Of a stretch of DNA of 5,943 bases, positions 1 to 5,771 are shown piece by piece. The stretch is from CAYJBP01 sp964368605. GTDB taxonomy: Bacteria; Bacillota; Dehalobacteriia; UBA4068. The notes beneath the pieces are model-generated. The model was not told the DNA's origin. It ran no database searches and worked only from the letters and a program-made list of their open reading frames with translations. Location of the stretch: positions 1 to 5,943 of the forward strand of contig CAYJBP010000126.1 of assembly GCA_964368605.1 (NCBI GenBank). Reading direction: 5' to 3'. The position numbers and the translations under genes were made by a program. Positions within the stretch are counted from its first letter, which is position 1. Every line of letters starts with the position of its first letter.

Positions 1-162
1 GCTAGGGAAACCTATGTAATCCAAACCCAGCCCAGCATTGGCCGTTTTTGATTTGTTAGTGCTTTGTAGGGAATGGTCTTGACCATTCCGCTGTTTGGGT
101 TATTGTTATTTAATGGTTAACAACCAATATCGCCAAAACTGCATCCAAAATAGTTTGATTGC
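1..162. other. Non-coding left flank
   Basis: No convincing gene is visible on either strand; the minus-strand reading frames are short and lack a ribosome binding site. The segment lies beyond the terminator of the five-gene minus-strand operon, so it is probably spacer between that transcript and whatever lies left of the window. It contains a perfect 9-base inverted repeat (70-89) and a small TGGTT/AACCA dyad near 113-125. No clear promoter was found. Confidence 0.5.
70..89. repeat. Perfect inverted repeat, small hairpin
   Basis: GGAATGGTC at 70-78 is followed by TT and then its exact reverse complement GACCATTCC at 81-89. As RNA it would fold as about 7-8 pairs with a 4-6 base loop. The plus-strand sequence after it is only moderately T-rich and not a clean T-run, so it is a weak candidate terminator for a gene left of the window. 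It could equally be a protein-binding dyad. Function unknown. Confidence 0.5.
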
Positions 163-203
163 AAAAAAAGGGTCTAACCAAATTAAACCATTTGGTTAGA
201 CCC
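163..203 (-). terminator. Rho-independent terminator of the minus-strand operon
   Basis: Read on the minus strand, GGGTCTAACCAAAT (203-190) and its perfect complement ATTTGGTTAGACCC (183-170) form a 14-pair stem around a six-base loop, followed directly by seven T (169-163). This is a textbook intrinsic terminator. It lies 60 bases beyond the stop codon of the last operon gene. The plus-strand side has no T-run, so it acts in one direction. Confidence 0.95.
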
Positions 204-262
204 TCTAAATATTTAAAATCAACCATGCTTCTAAAAAATGCTTGGTATCCAAATAAACCGCT

Positions 263-448
263 TTACTTCTCTTCTATCCTTACCAGCCGACGATTAAATT
301 CGGCACGGCTTAACATTATCTGACGCGCACAACCTTGGCAGCTTAGCCCTATATCTGCGCCAATGCGCTCTATCTTCCAGCTAAAACTGCCACAAGGATG
401 CGCTTTTTTTAAATAGGCTATATCACCTTTATTGTAATTTGGCAGCAT
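263..448 (-). CDS. DUF951 family small cysteine-containing protein
   Basis: A 61-residue protein matching the small DUF951 family of Bacillota by eye: KKAHPCG near residues 14-20, a Trp at 24, RIGADI at 28-33, then CQGC at 37-40 and ML.R.EF at 45-51. Cys19, Cys37 and Cys40 could contribute to metal binding; that is inference, as the family has no established function. A longer reading to 484 is possible, but the ATG at 448 has a strong GGAGGTGG ribosome binding site six bases upstream and gives the usual family length, so I chose it. The start lies inside the end of the HEAT-repeat gene (20-base overlap), which implies translational coupling. It is the last gene of the operon and ends 60 bases before a strong terminator. 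Confidence 0.9.
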   Translation of the reverse strand: MLPNYNKGDIAYLKKAHPCGSFSWKIERIGADIGLSCQGCARQIMLSRAEFNRRLVRIEEK

Positions 449-1481
449 AAGCCACCTCCATATTGCGTAAAGATTCATGGGCATTTACGGCTACCGTCCA
501 TACCTCGTCATTGGTTAATTGCTGCAAAGTTGCCCTGGTGCCAATCTCGCCAATTTGGCCTAAAGAGCAGGCCACGGCCGCCCTAACCGCCCAGGATTCA
601 TCCTGCGCTGCCTTGATTAGCTCCGGCAATGCCGCCACCGCCTTGGCCATGCCCAAACAAGCTGCCGCCGCCCGGCGGCTTTGCTCATCGGCATCATTTA
701 AGCAGCCAATAATCTGATCCAAGGGATAGCCTGGCTGCATCTGCCCCAAAACCGATAATATCATCGGCTTATGCTCGGCCTCTACCTCGCTTAGCAAATA
801 GCAAAGCAGCCAAGAGGCACTATCGCCCATTGCCACTAATACCTCGGCCACCCTGGCCGGCACATAACGATGCGGCTGCAATATTGCCGAGGCCAAATAG
901 GTAAGGCAAGCAGGCTCTTTAAGCGTAATCAATAGCCGCACCGCCGCCATCTGGATATTCTCTTCTTTGCTGGATAGCAAATCCACAAAAATAGGCAGCA
1001 CGCTAGGGTCGGGGCATTCCTGCCAGGCTTGCGCCAGGCTATAAGGCTGATAATTGGCCTGCCCCAAGCTACGGGCATATAAATGCAATAATTTCTCATC
1101 GGCGATGGCTTGGCGCAAACTTTGGCCATAATCGGCATTTACCTTAGGTAAGGCTTGCAAAATTTCCTCCAGGCAACCGGGTTTGCTCTCTCTTATTTTT
1201 TGCAATAATATAGGGCTTAACTGGCTACTATTAACAGCCTCTACCACCAATTTATCTGCTAGGGGCAAAAAGATTTCGCTGGTGCCCTTATTGGGATCTA
1301 CCGGCACAAAGGTTAAAGGCTGCGTATACTCCAAACCCTTAAGCCGCTTTTTTTTGGCAACCGTTCGCCAAATAAGTACGCCAATAAATACCAATAATGC
1401 CAAAACCGCCACTACCAGCAACCATAACATTTGCCGATTACTTAATAAATATTGCCAATAACCTTGAATAGTCTCTAACAA
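429..1481 (-). CDS. Membrane-anchored HEAT-repeat protein
   Basis: A 350-residue protein. Residues about 18-39 are a strongly hydrophobic segment followed by RTVAKKKR, which predicts a single N-terminal membrane anchor with the bulk of the protein in the cytoplasm. A linker follows to about residue 115, then helical repeats to the C-terminus. The clearest repeats are HEAT/PBS-type units such as QSRRAAAACLGMA and WAVRAAVACSLGQIG at about 265-315, with the final unit ending in WTVAVNAHESL. HEAT repeats are protein or nucleic-acid binding scaffolds, so a scaffold role at the membrane is inference; no enzymatic motif is visible. The start is TTG, preceded nine bases upstream by AAGGAG; no better in-frame ATG exists before the membrane segment. 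It follows the SelD-family gene by 35 bases and overlaps the DUF951 start. Confidence 0.8.
   Translation of the reverse strand: MLETIQGYWQYLLSNRQMLWLLVVAVLALLVFIGVLIWRTVAKKKRLKGLEYTQPLTFVPVDPNKGTSEIFLPLADKLVVEAVNSSQLSPILLQKIRESKPGCLEEILQALPKVNADYGQSLRQAIADEKLLHLYARSLGQANYQPYSLAQAWQECPDPSVLPIFVDLLSSKEENIQMAAVRLLITLKEPACLTYLASAILQPHRYVPARVAEVLVAMGDSASWLLCYLLSEVEAEHKPMILSVLGQMQPGYPLDQIIGCLNDADEQSRRAAAACLGMAKAVAALPELIKAAQDESWAVRAAVACSLGQIGEIGTRATLQQLTNDEVWTVAVNAHESLRNMEVAYAAKLQ
452..459 (-). promoter_or_regulatory. Ribosome binding site that fixes the DUF951 start
   Basis: On the minus strand the sequence GGAGGTGG precedes the ATG at 448, with six bases between GGAGG and the start codon. No comparable site precedes the in-frame ATG at 484. 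The site lies inside the 3' end of the HEAT-repeat coding region. Confidence 0.85.
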
Positions 1482-1516
1482 AAAGGCCAGCTCCTTACTA
1501 TAATTGCTAATTCTAC

Positions 1517-2554
1517 TTAATTAGGTATAACTTTAATGCCTTTGCCGGCACGCATTTTGCCGATAATGGCAAATTCTAAACCGGCTTTCTCCAGTTGAAC
1601 CTCTAGCTTAGAGGCTTTAAGCTTAGGGGTGGCTATCAATAAACCACCGCTAATTTGGGGATCGGCCATCAAAGCTTTGCTTAAATCATTAACCTGTTCA
1701 CTAAAGTGTACTTTACCATGCAGAACTTTAAGATTATGATAAATATTATCGCTGATAATATCACGATTAAGTAAATCAATAGCCTGGGGATAAGCAGGGA
1801 TTAAAGCAGCCCATAATTCCATAGCCAAGTTAGAGCTTAAAGCCAGCTTAAGGGCATCGCCCAATAGGCCATGCTCGCCAATATTAATAGCGGTTTTGAT
1901 TTTTAAATCGGCCATAATTTCGGCAACTTGCTTGCTTAAAGTAGCAATATTGGCTAAAGCCTGCTCGGCATCATCGTCGTTAAGCTGGCCTTTTCTTAGG
2001 CCGCCGGCCAAAATGCCGCTGCCTAAACGCTTGGTTAAAAAGAGCAAATCGCCTTCTTGGGCAGTATGGGGGCTAATAATATGATCGGGATGCACCGTAG
2101 CCGTTAAAGATAAACCATATTTAGGCTCTTTATCATCTAAGGTATAACCGCCTGTTAGCAGGGCGTTAGCCTCTTTAATCTTAATGGCTGCCCCTTCTAA
2201 AATCATCTTAAACATGCTTTTATCCTTAGCAAGCGGAAAAGCTGCTATATTTTGTGCCATCAAAGGCTTAGCGCCTAAGGCATAAATGCTATTAAAAGCA
2301 TGCGCCGCAGCAATTTGCCCGAATAAATAGGCATTATCGAGCATGGGTAGGCTTAAACTTAGGCTTTGCACCAAGGCTAAATCTTTATTTAAGCGATAAA
2401 TACCTGGCCGATCATAGCCATTATCGGCCATCAATAAGGCATTATCATTAAACTTAGGCAAATCGCCGATTAAAGATTGAAGATCCTCCGGACCCCAGCC
2501 GATGCTTCAGCCACCGCCTTTAACCATGGAAGTTAAGGTTTCTTTTTTAAACAT
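1517..2554 (-). CDS. selD-like: SelD-family selenoprotein, probably not a functional selenophosphate synthetase
   Basis: A 345-residue protein read through an in-frame TGA (residue 16, selenocysteine). Length and sequence follow SelD throughout: VKGGGU at 11-16, DLPKFND at 31-37, FGQIAAAHA at 78-86, GG at 135-136, EPKYGLSLTATVHPD at 143-157, HGLLGD at 228-233 and DPQISGGLL at 298-306. True SelD makes selenophosphate from selenide and ATP. Aligning by eye to E. coli SelD, Cys17 is Sec16, but Lys20 is Gly19, Asp51 is Arg49, Asp68 is Ser66, Asp91 is Ser89, Asp227 is Asn224, and the His of GGH is Tyr137. The metal and ATP site therefore appears lost, so I infer a derived role, perhaps redox. ATG 2554 has TAAGGAG nine bases upstream. 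A start after the TGA (TTG at 2461) has no ribosome binding site and would delete the conserved N-terminus. The frame is otherwise intact, arguing against a pseudogene. Confidence 0.88.
2478..2509 (-). promoter_or_regulatory. Bacterial SECIS element (predicted)
   Basis: Immediately downstream of the TGA, the minus strand reads GGTCC (2494-2490), loop GGA (2489-2487), GGATC (2486-2482). This is a five-pair stem including one G-U, with two further G-U pairs possible below. The apical loop begins 18 bases after the TGA and starts with G, which fits the usual bacterial SECIS geometry for SelB binding. A competing fold pairs TGAAG (2509-2505) with CTTCA (2482-2478) and ATC with GAT, enclosing a larger loop that contains GGGGU. 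I cannot tell which fold is used. Confidence 0.72.
2507..2509 (-). other. In-frame TGA read as selenocysteine (residue 16)
   Basis: The minus-strand codons before and after are GGC GGT GGC TGA AGC ATC, giving GGGU-SIG. SelD proteins have a catalytic Cys or Sec in the same Gly-rich context (VK..GC/U). The family similarity runs on both sides of the codon in one frame, and a hairpin follows, so recoding is much more likely than a nonsense mutation. Confidence 0.9.
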
Positions 2555-2575
2555 GGTCAAATTCTCCTTAAGTAT

Positions 2576-3265
2576 TTATTTGCCGATTGGGCAGGCGGCC
2601 AGACAGCGGCCGCAAATACGCTTACCAAAGCTATGGCGCACCTGCGATAAATGATTATCGCAGGCAAAAACATCTAATCTAGCGCTTAATTCTTGATTGG
2701 GCTGCCAGTTTTGGCCTAAAATAGCCTTAGGCGGACAAGCCTGCTCGCAGGCGCTGCAATTGCCGCAATCCCTGCTTAAAGGGGTAGCGCAGATAAGCGG
2801 CGCATCGGTTAAAATGGTGGCAAAGCGTTGCGCCGGCCCATTATCGGGGGTTATAAAGCAGCAGCTTTTGCCAATCCAGCCCAAGCCGGCCAAGCGTGCG
2901 GCCAAACGATGGCTAAATATACCCAACAAATGATTAGCGCCCATCCTTTGCGAAGCAGGGATTGGATAAGCCTTATAGCCCAATTTGGCCAAATGATTAG
3001 CGCCAAATAAGCTAAGGCGATCCAAGGCGGCATTTAGGGCATCATAATAGCGTAAATAGGTATGATTAGGGGCGATGGCCAATTCATCGATTACCGCTCG
3101 CGGAAAATTGATGGCCAGGCTGATGGCATAGGGATAATCCTGCCATTTATCGCCATAGTAATGGTTTAAATCGGCGGCGGCTAAGCTTAAATCGGCAAAA
3201 CCGATTTTGTCGGCACCCAAATCGCTAAAATAGGCGCTTAATTGATCATTATAATAAGTAGTCAT
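2576..3265 (-). CDS. QueG-like double [4Fe-4S] cluster protein (short form)
   Basis: A 229-residue protein related to the iron-sulfur part of epoxyqueuosine reductase (COG1600). The family core GLGWIGKS is at 127-134, followed by ITPDNGPAQRFATILTD at 138-154. The first cluster motif is Cys167-x2-Cys170-x2-Cys173-x3-Cys177-Pro. The second set is Cys202 and Cys218-x2-Cys221-x3-Cys225-Pro, the ferredoxin-like arrangement seen in QueG. It is much shorter than true QueG, ending four residues after the last cysteine and lacking QueG's C-terminal HEAT-like domain, so a role in queuosine synthesis is doubtful. A cytoplasmic electron-transfer or reductase role is inferred. The ATG at 3265 has AGAGGA five bases upstream. 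It lies 19 bases after the cvpA-like gene and 21 bases before the SelD-family gene, so it is firmly in the operon. Confidence 0.85.
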   Translation of the reverse strand: MTTYYNDQLSAYFSDLGADKIGFADLSLAAADLNHYYGDKWQDYPYAISLAINFPRAVIDELAIAPNHTYLRYYDALNAALDRLSLFGANHLAKLGYKAYPIPASQRMGANHLLGIFSHRLAARLAGLGWIGKSCCFITPDNGPAQRFATILTDAPLICATPLSRDCGNCSACEQACPPKAILGQNWQPNQELSARLDVFACDNHLSQVRHSFGKRICGRCLAACPIGK

Positions 3266-3284
3266 AAAAATCCTCTAAAAAAAA

Positions 3285-3824
3285 TTATAATAATTGGGGG
3301 ATATCATAGATTAAAGGTAGAATTATTTCCGAGCTGCGTAAATAAGCATGCCAAGGGCTAAGGGCAGAAATGCCGATATTAATTAAGGAAGGGAAGATAA
3401 TATTATCAATAATCACAATCAAAATAATACCTACTACCAGGGCAATTAGGCTGCCGATAGCATGATCGATACGCCCTAATATTGTGCCGCCTAAAAGGCC
3501 GCTTAAGGCGCGCGCTAATAATCTAATCAACCAGTTTACAACAATAAAAATAATAATAAATAAAATTATTTGCACCAAGCGATTGGCGGCAGCATTGGTA
3601 TCGATAATTAAAGAAATTAAAGCTAAAACCTGATTACTGCTATCAGACGGGCTAAGGCCGGGGATAAGAGCAGTAAGCTGATGGGCTAATTGGGCGGAAT
3701 AATGGCGGCCTAGCTGGTAGGCAATAATAAATGCGCCAAAAGAGCTTAATACTTGAATTAAGCCGCTATGCCAGCCCCAAAGGCCAAAAAGGATAATGAT
3801 AAGCAGTAAAATTAAGTCAGTCAT
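3285..3824 (-). CDS. cvpA: CvpA family integral membrane protein
   Basis: A 179-residue, very hydrophobic protein with four predicted membrane segments at about residues 3-18, 21-38, 83-103 and 122-140. Between segments 3 and 4 it has the CvpA-type signature GRIDHAIGSLIALVVG (117-132). CvpA proteins are inner-membrane proteins first linked to colicin V production in E. coli; the general function in other bacteria is not settled. The reading frame extends 12 bases further up to a TTG at 3836, but the ATG at 3824 has GGAG at an ideal six-base spacing, and the TTG itself is part of that GGAG region, so I chose 3824. It is the first gene of the five-gene operon, about 20 bases behind the predicted transcription start. 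Confidence 0.85.
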   Translation of the reverse strand: MTDLILLLIIILFGLWGWHSGLIQVLSSFGAFIIAYQLGRHYSAQLAHQLTALIPGLSPSDSSNQVLALISLIIDTNAAANRLVQIILFIIIFIVVNWLIRLLARALSGLLGGTILGRIDHAIGSLIALVVGIILIVIIDNIIFPSLINIGISALSPWHAYLRSSEIILPLIYDIPQLL

Positions 3825-3850
3825 AGGTTTCTCCAAAAAATTCTCTGCTT

Positions 3851-3881
3851 ATTATATACGCTATACTTGTGCCTTTGTCCT
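3851..3881 (-). promoter_or_regulatory. Predicted promoter of the minus-strand operon
   Basis: The minus strand carries a perfect TATAAT at 3856-3851. The -35 box is weak: AGGACA at 3881-3876 gives a long 19-base spacer, and GACAAA at 3879-3874 gives 17. The expected start near 3844 leaves a leader of about 20 bases to the cvpA-like ATG. No other candidate is apparent in the short gaps within the operon. Confidence 0.6.
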
Positions 3882-3895
3882 TTTTCCTGTATAAT
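3867..3895 (+). promoter_or_regulatory. Predicted sigma-A promoter of the YchF-family gene
   Basis: A -35 of TTGTGC (3867-3872) and a perfect -10 of TATAAT (3890-3895) are separated by the optimal 17 bases. Transcription would start near 3902, about 26 bases before the ATG. It overlaps the divergent promoter region of the cvpA-like operon. Confidence 0.75.
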
Positions 3896-3927
3896 TGTTT
3901 ATAGAATATATTAATGAGGTGAAAATT

Positions 3928-5022
3928 ATGGCATTATCTTGTGGAATTATCGGCCTGCCTTTGGTGGGCAAAACTACTTTTTTTAATCTATTAACCGGCT
4001 CGCAGCTGGAAACCAGCGCCTATTTTAGTGGCAAAACGGCTACCAATAGCGCCCATGCGGCCGTGCCCGATAGCCGTATCGATTATTTGGCTAAAATGTT
4101 TAGCCCTAAAAAAACCACCTATGCCCAAATCGAAATTATCGATGTACCGGGCCTAATGAAGGGTGCATCCAAAGGCCAAGGCACAGGCAATGAGTTTTTA
4201 ACAGCAGTACGTGATAGCGATGTTTTGGCGCATATTGTGCGTGGTTTTAATAATGAGGATGTGCTGCATAGCGAGGATAGCATCGATATTATCCGAGATA
4301 TCGATACCATAGCCACCGAGCTATTATTTGCCGATTTGCAGCTAATCGAAACCCGCCTGGAGCGAATTTTAACAGGTGGCAAAAAGAAGGTGGAGCATCC
4401 TTTAGAGGAAGAGGCTTTGCGCAAATGCCAGGCGCTTCTTGAGGACGAAAAGCCGCTTAAGCTATTGCAATTAAGCGAGGATGAGCAAGAGGCCTTAAAG
4501 CATATTACTTTTTTAACCGATAAGCCGATGATTTTGGTAATTAATATCGACGAAGAGCAGGCCGCCAAGCAAGATTGGCCGCAAAAAGACGAAGTTACGG
4601 CCTATGCTTTGCAACAAGGCTATGAGCTTTTGATAGTATCTGCCCGCACCGAGGAGGAGATTAGCCAGCTAGAGCCTGATGAAAGGGCAGTATTTATGGA
4701 AGAGCTGGGCATAGCCGAAAGTGGTATTAACAGGCTTTGCCAGAGCTTGTATCGTCAATTGGGGCTAATATCTTTTTTAACGGCCGGAACCGACGAGGTG
4801 CGTGCTTGGACGATTAAAGATGGTATAACTGCCAAAATGGCGGCCGGAAAAATCCATTCCGATATCGAAAGGGGTTTTATCCGTGCCGAGACGGTGGCCT
4901 TTGATCATTTGGCAGAAGCCCAAACCATGGCCGCCGCCAGGGATAAGGGGTATTTCCGCTTAGAGGGCAAGGAGTATATCGTGCAAGATGGCGATATCAT
5001 TAATTTTAGGTTTAATGTGTAG
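3928..5022 (+). CDS. ychF: YchF/OLA1-family ribosome-associated P-loop ATPase
   Basis: A 364-residue protein, the usual YchF length (E. coli 363). The P-loop GLPLVGKT is at 9-16, DVPGLMKGASKGQGTGN at 72-88, and NIDE at 206-209 in the place where YchF proteins have NxxE, the change linked to ATP rather than GTP preference. The last ~85 residues carry the YchF C-terminal signature: TAGTDEVRAWTIKDG, AAGKIHSDIERGFIRAE, and the closing DGDIINFRFNV of the TGS-like domain. YchF acts in the cytoplasm on ribosomes and in stress responses. The P-loop and the region after it (LVGKTT, FSGKT..N, DVPG) differ from the canonical NVGKST and DIAG, so this may be the divergent paralogue seen in Clostridia rather than the universal orthologue. 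A TTG at 3895 is also in frame but lies in the promoter; the ATG at 3928 has GAGGTG at good spacing. Confidence 0.92.
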   Translation: MALSCGIIGLPLVGKTTFFNLLTGSQLETSAYFSGKTATNSAHAAVPDSRIDYLAKMFSPKKTTYAQIEIIDVPGLMKGASKGQGTGNEFLTAVRDSDVLAHIVRGFNNEDVLHSEDSIDIIRDIDTIATELLFADLQLIETRLERILTGGKKKVEHPLEEEALRKCQALLEDEKPLKLLQLSEDEQEALKHITFLTDKPMILVINIDEEQAAKQDWPQKDEVTAYALQQGYELLIVSARTEEEISQLEPDERAVFMEELGIAESGINRLCQSLYRQLGLISFLTAGTDEVRAWTIKDGITAKMAAGKIHSDIERGFIRAETVAFDHLAEAQTMAAARDKGYFRLEGKEYIVQDGDIINFRFNV

Positions 5023-5027
5023 TTGTT

Positions 5028-5069
5028 AAAAAAGGCCGGCTGCTAAATAAAAGCAGCCAGCTTTTTTTT
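5028..5069. terminator. Bidirectional intrinsic terminator between convergent genes
   Basis: GGCTGC (5038-5043) pairs with GCAGCC (5053-5058) around a nine-base A/T loop. The stem extends below one C/A mismatch through C-G, G-C and a G-T pair. On the plus strand it is followed by eight T (5062-5069); on the minus strand by six T (complement of 5028-5033). It can therefore stop transcripts of both the YchF-family gene and the metallopeptidase gene. Its right half lies inside the last codons of the metallopeptidase gene. Confidence 0.9.
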
Positions 5070-5771
5070 GCGTTCTTGCCAATCGGGCATTAATTGGCTA
5101 AGTAAGGCATAAAATCGAGGCGAGTGATTGGGATGGACAAAATGGGCAAATTCATGAAGGATAACATATTCGATGCAGGCAGGGCTTGCCGCAATTAGTT
5201 TTTTATTGAGGATAATTTGCTGTTTAAGCGGCAGGCAAGATCCCCAACGGGCCGACATTTTGCGGAGCTTTATTTTAGGGTATGCTAGCCGATAATCACT
5301 AAAAAGCGGATAAATTCGGCCGGCAATTTGCTCAAAATAAGCCCTGGCTTGCTGATTAAAAAAGCCATCGACCATGCTTGCTCTTTTATTAAAATTTGCG
5401 GGGTCTTTTAGATATAAGTGCAGATAAAGGCCGTTTTGATAAATTTTGTCCTCATTGCTTTGGCTAAGGATTAGGCTTAAATTTTGGCCAAGCAGCATAA
5501 AGTTTTCGCCATTTAGATATTGTTTTTGCTCGGTTTTGGGGCTTTGCTTAGCGATGGCGGCAAATTTAGCCAGATGCTTATTAATAAAATCAGCTTTGCT
5601 GATGATAAAGTTATCTATCGTTTCGATTTTAACCGATGGATGTGCCGAAACTTTTATTTGGCCATTTGTTTTGATGCGCAAATTTATATTTTTTACGTTT
5701 TTTTGGCTTAAAGTGTAGCTTATTATTTGATTATTTATCGATATTTGCTTCTTTTGTTCTTGGATGGCCAT
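5043..5771 (-). CDS. YgjP-like zinc metallopeptidase (DUF45, M48-type)
   Basis: A 242-residue soluble protein. The zinc-binding helix is VILHEFAHFVHPNHSPRFY (203-221): His206, Glu207 and His210 form HExxH, and His216 in NHSPRF is the likely third ligand. Before it comes the family hallmark RWGSC at 175-179, with KMSA just ahead, followed by ILNKKL. The N-terminal half is the beta-rich part of YgjP proteins (VKNINLRIKTNGQIKVSAHP at 26-45). Length and motifs match the family and all expected catalytic residues are present. The physiological substrate of YgjP-type proteins is not well established, so only a zinc hydrolase call is made. The ATG at 5771 has AAGGAG five bases upstream. The gene is convergent with the YchF-family gene and shares its terminator; it is not part of the SelD-like operon. 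Confidence 0.92.
   Translation of the reverse strand: MAIQEQKKQISINNQIISYTLSQKNVKNINLRIKTNGQIKVSAHPSVKIETIDNFIISKADFINKHLAKFAAIAKQSPKTEQKQYLNGENFMLLGQNLSLILSQSNEDKIYQNGLYLHLYLKDPANFNKRASMVDGFFNQQARAYFEQIAGRIYPLFSDYRLAYPKIKLRKMSARWGSCLPLKQQIILNKKLIAASPACIEYVILHEFAHFVHPNHSPRFYALLSQLMPDWQERKKKLAAFI

Noticed and set aside
17..29. 13-base sequence at 17-29 resembling 5905-5917 (12 of 13 identical), one near each window edge
   Set aside because: The match does not extend to either side in a way that defines a repeat unit. At this length a near match in a window of this size is not strong evidence for a dispersed element.
463..717. Plus-strand open frame opposite the HEAT-repeat gene
   Set aside because: No ribosome binding site and an Ala/Ser-rich shadow composition. 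The minus-strand gene explains this stretch.
1517..2554. Interpreting the SelD-family gene as a pseudogene because of the TGA and lost catalytic residues
   Set aside because: The only interruption falls exactly on the conserved Cys/Sec position and is followed by a SECIS-like hairpin. The rest of the frame is open, full length, well conserved structurally, and has a good ribosome binding site.
2576..3265. Calling the iron-sulfur protein a true epoxyqueuosine reductase (QueG)
   Set aside because: It is far shorter than QueG, lacks the C-terminal domain, and no other queuosine gene is in the window. Only the cluster-binding part is clearly shared.
4119..4568. Long minus-strand open frame opposite the YchF-family gene
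   Set aside because: It is an antisense shadow of a strongly recognised gene. Its product is low-complexity, Ser-rich, and matches no family I know.
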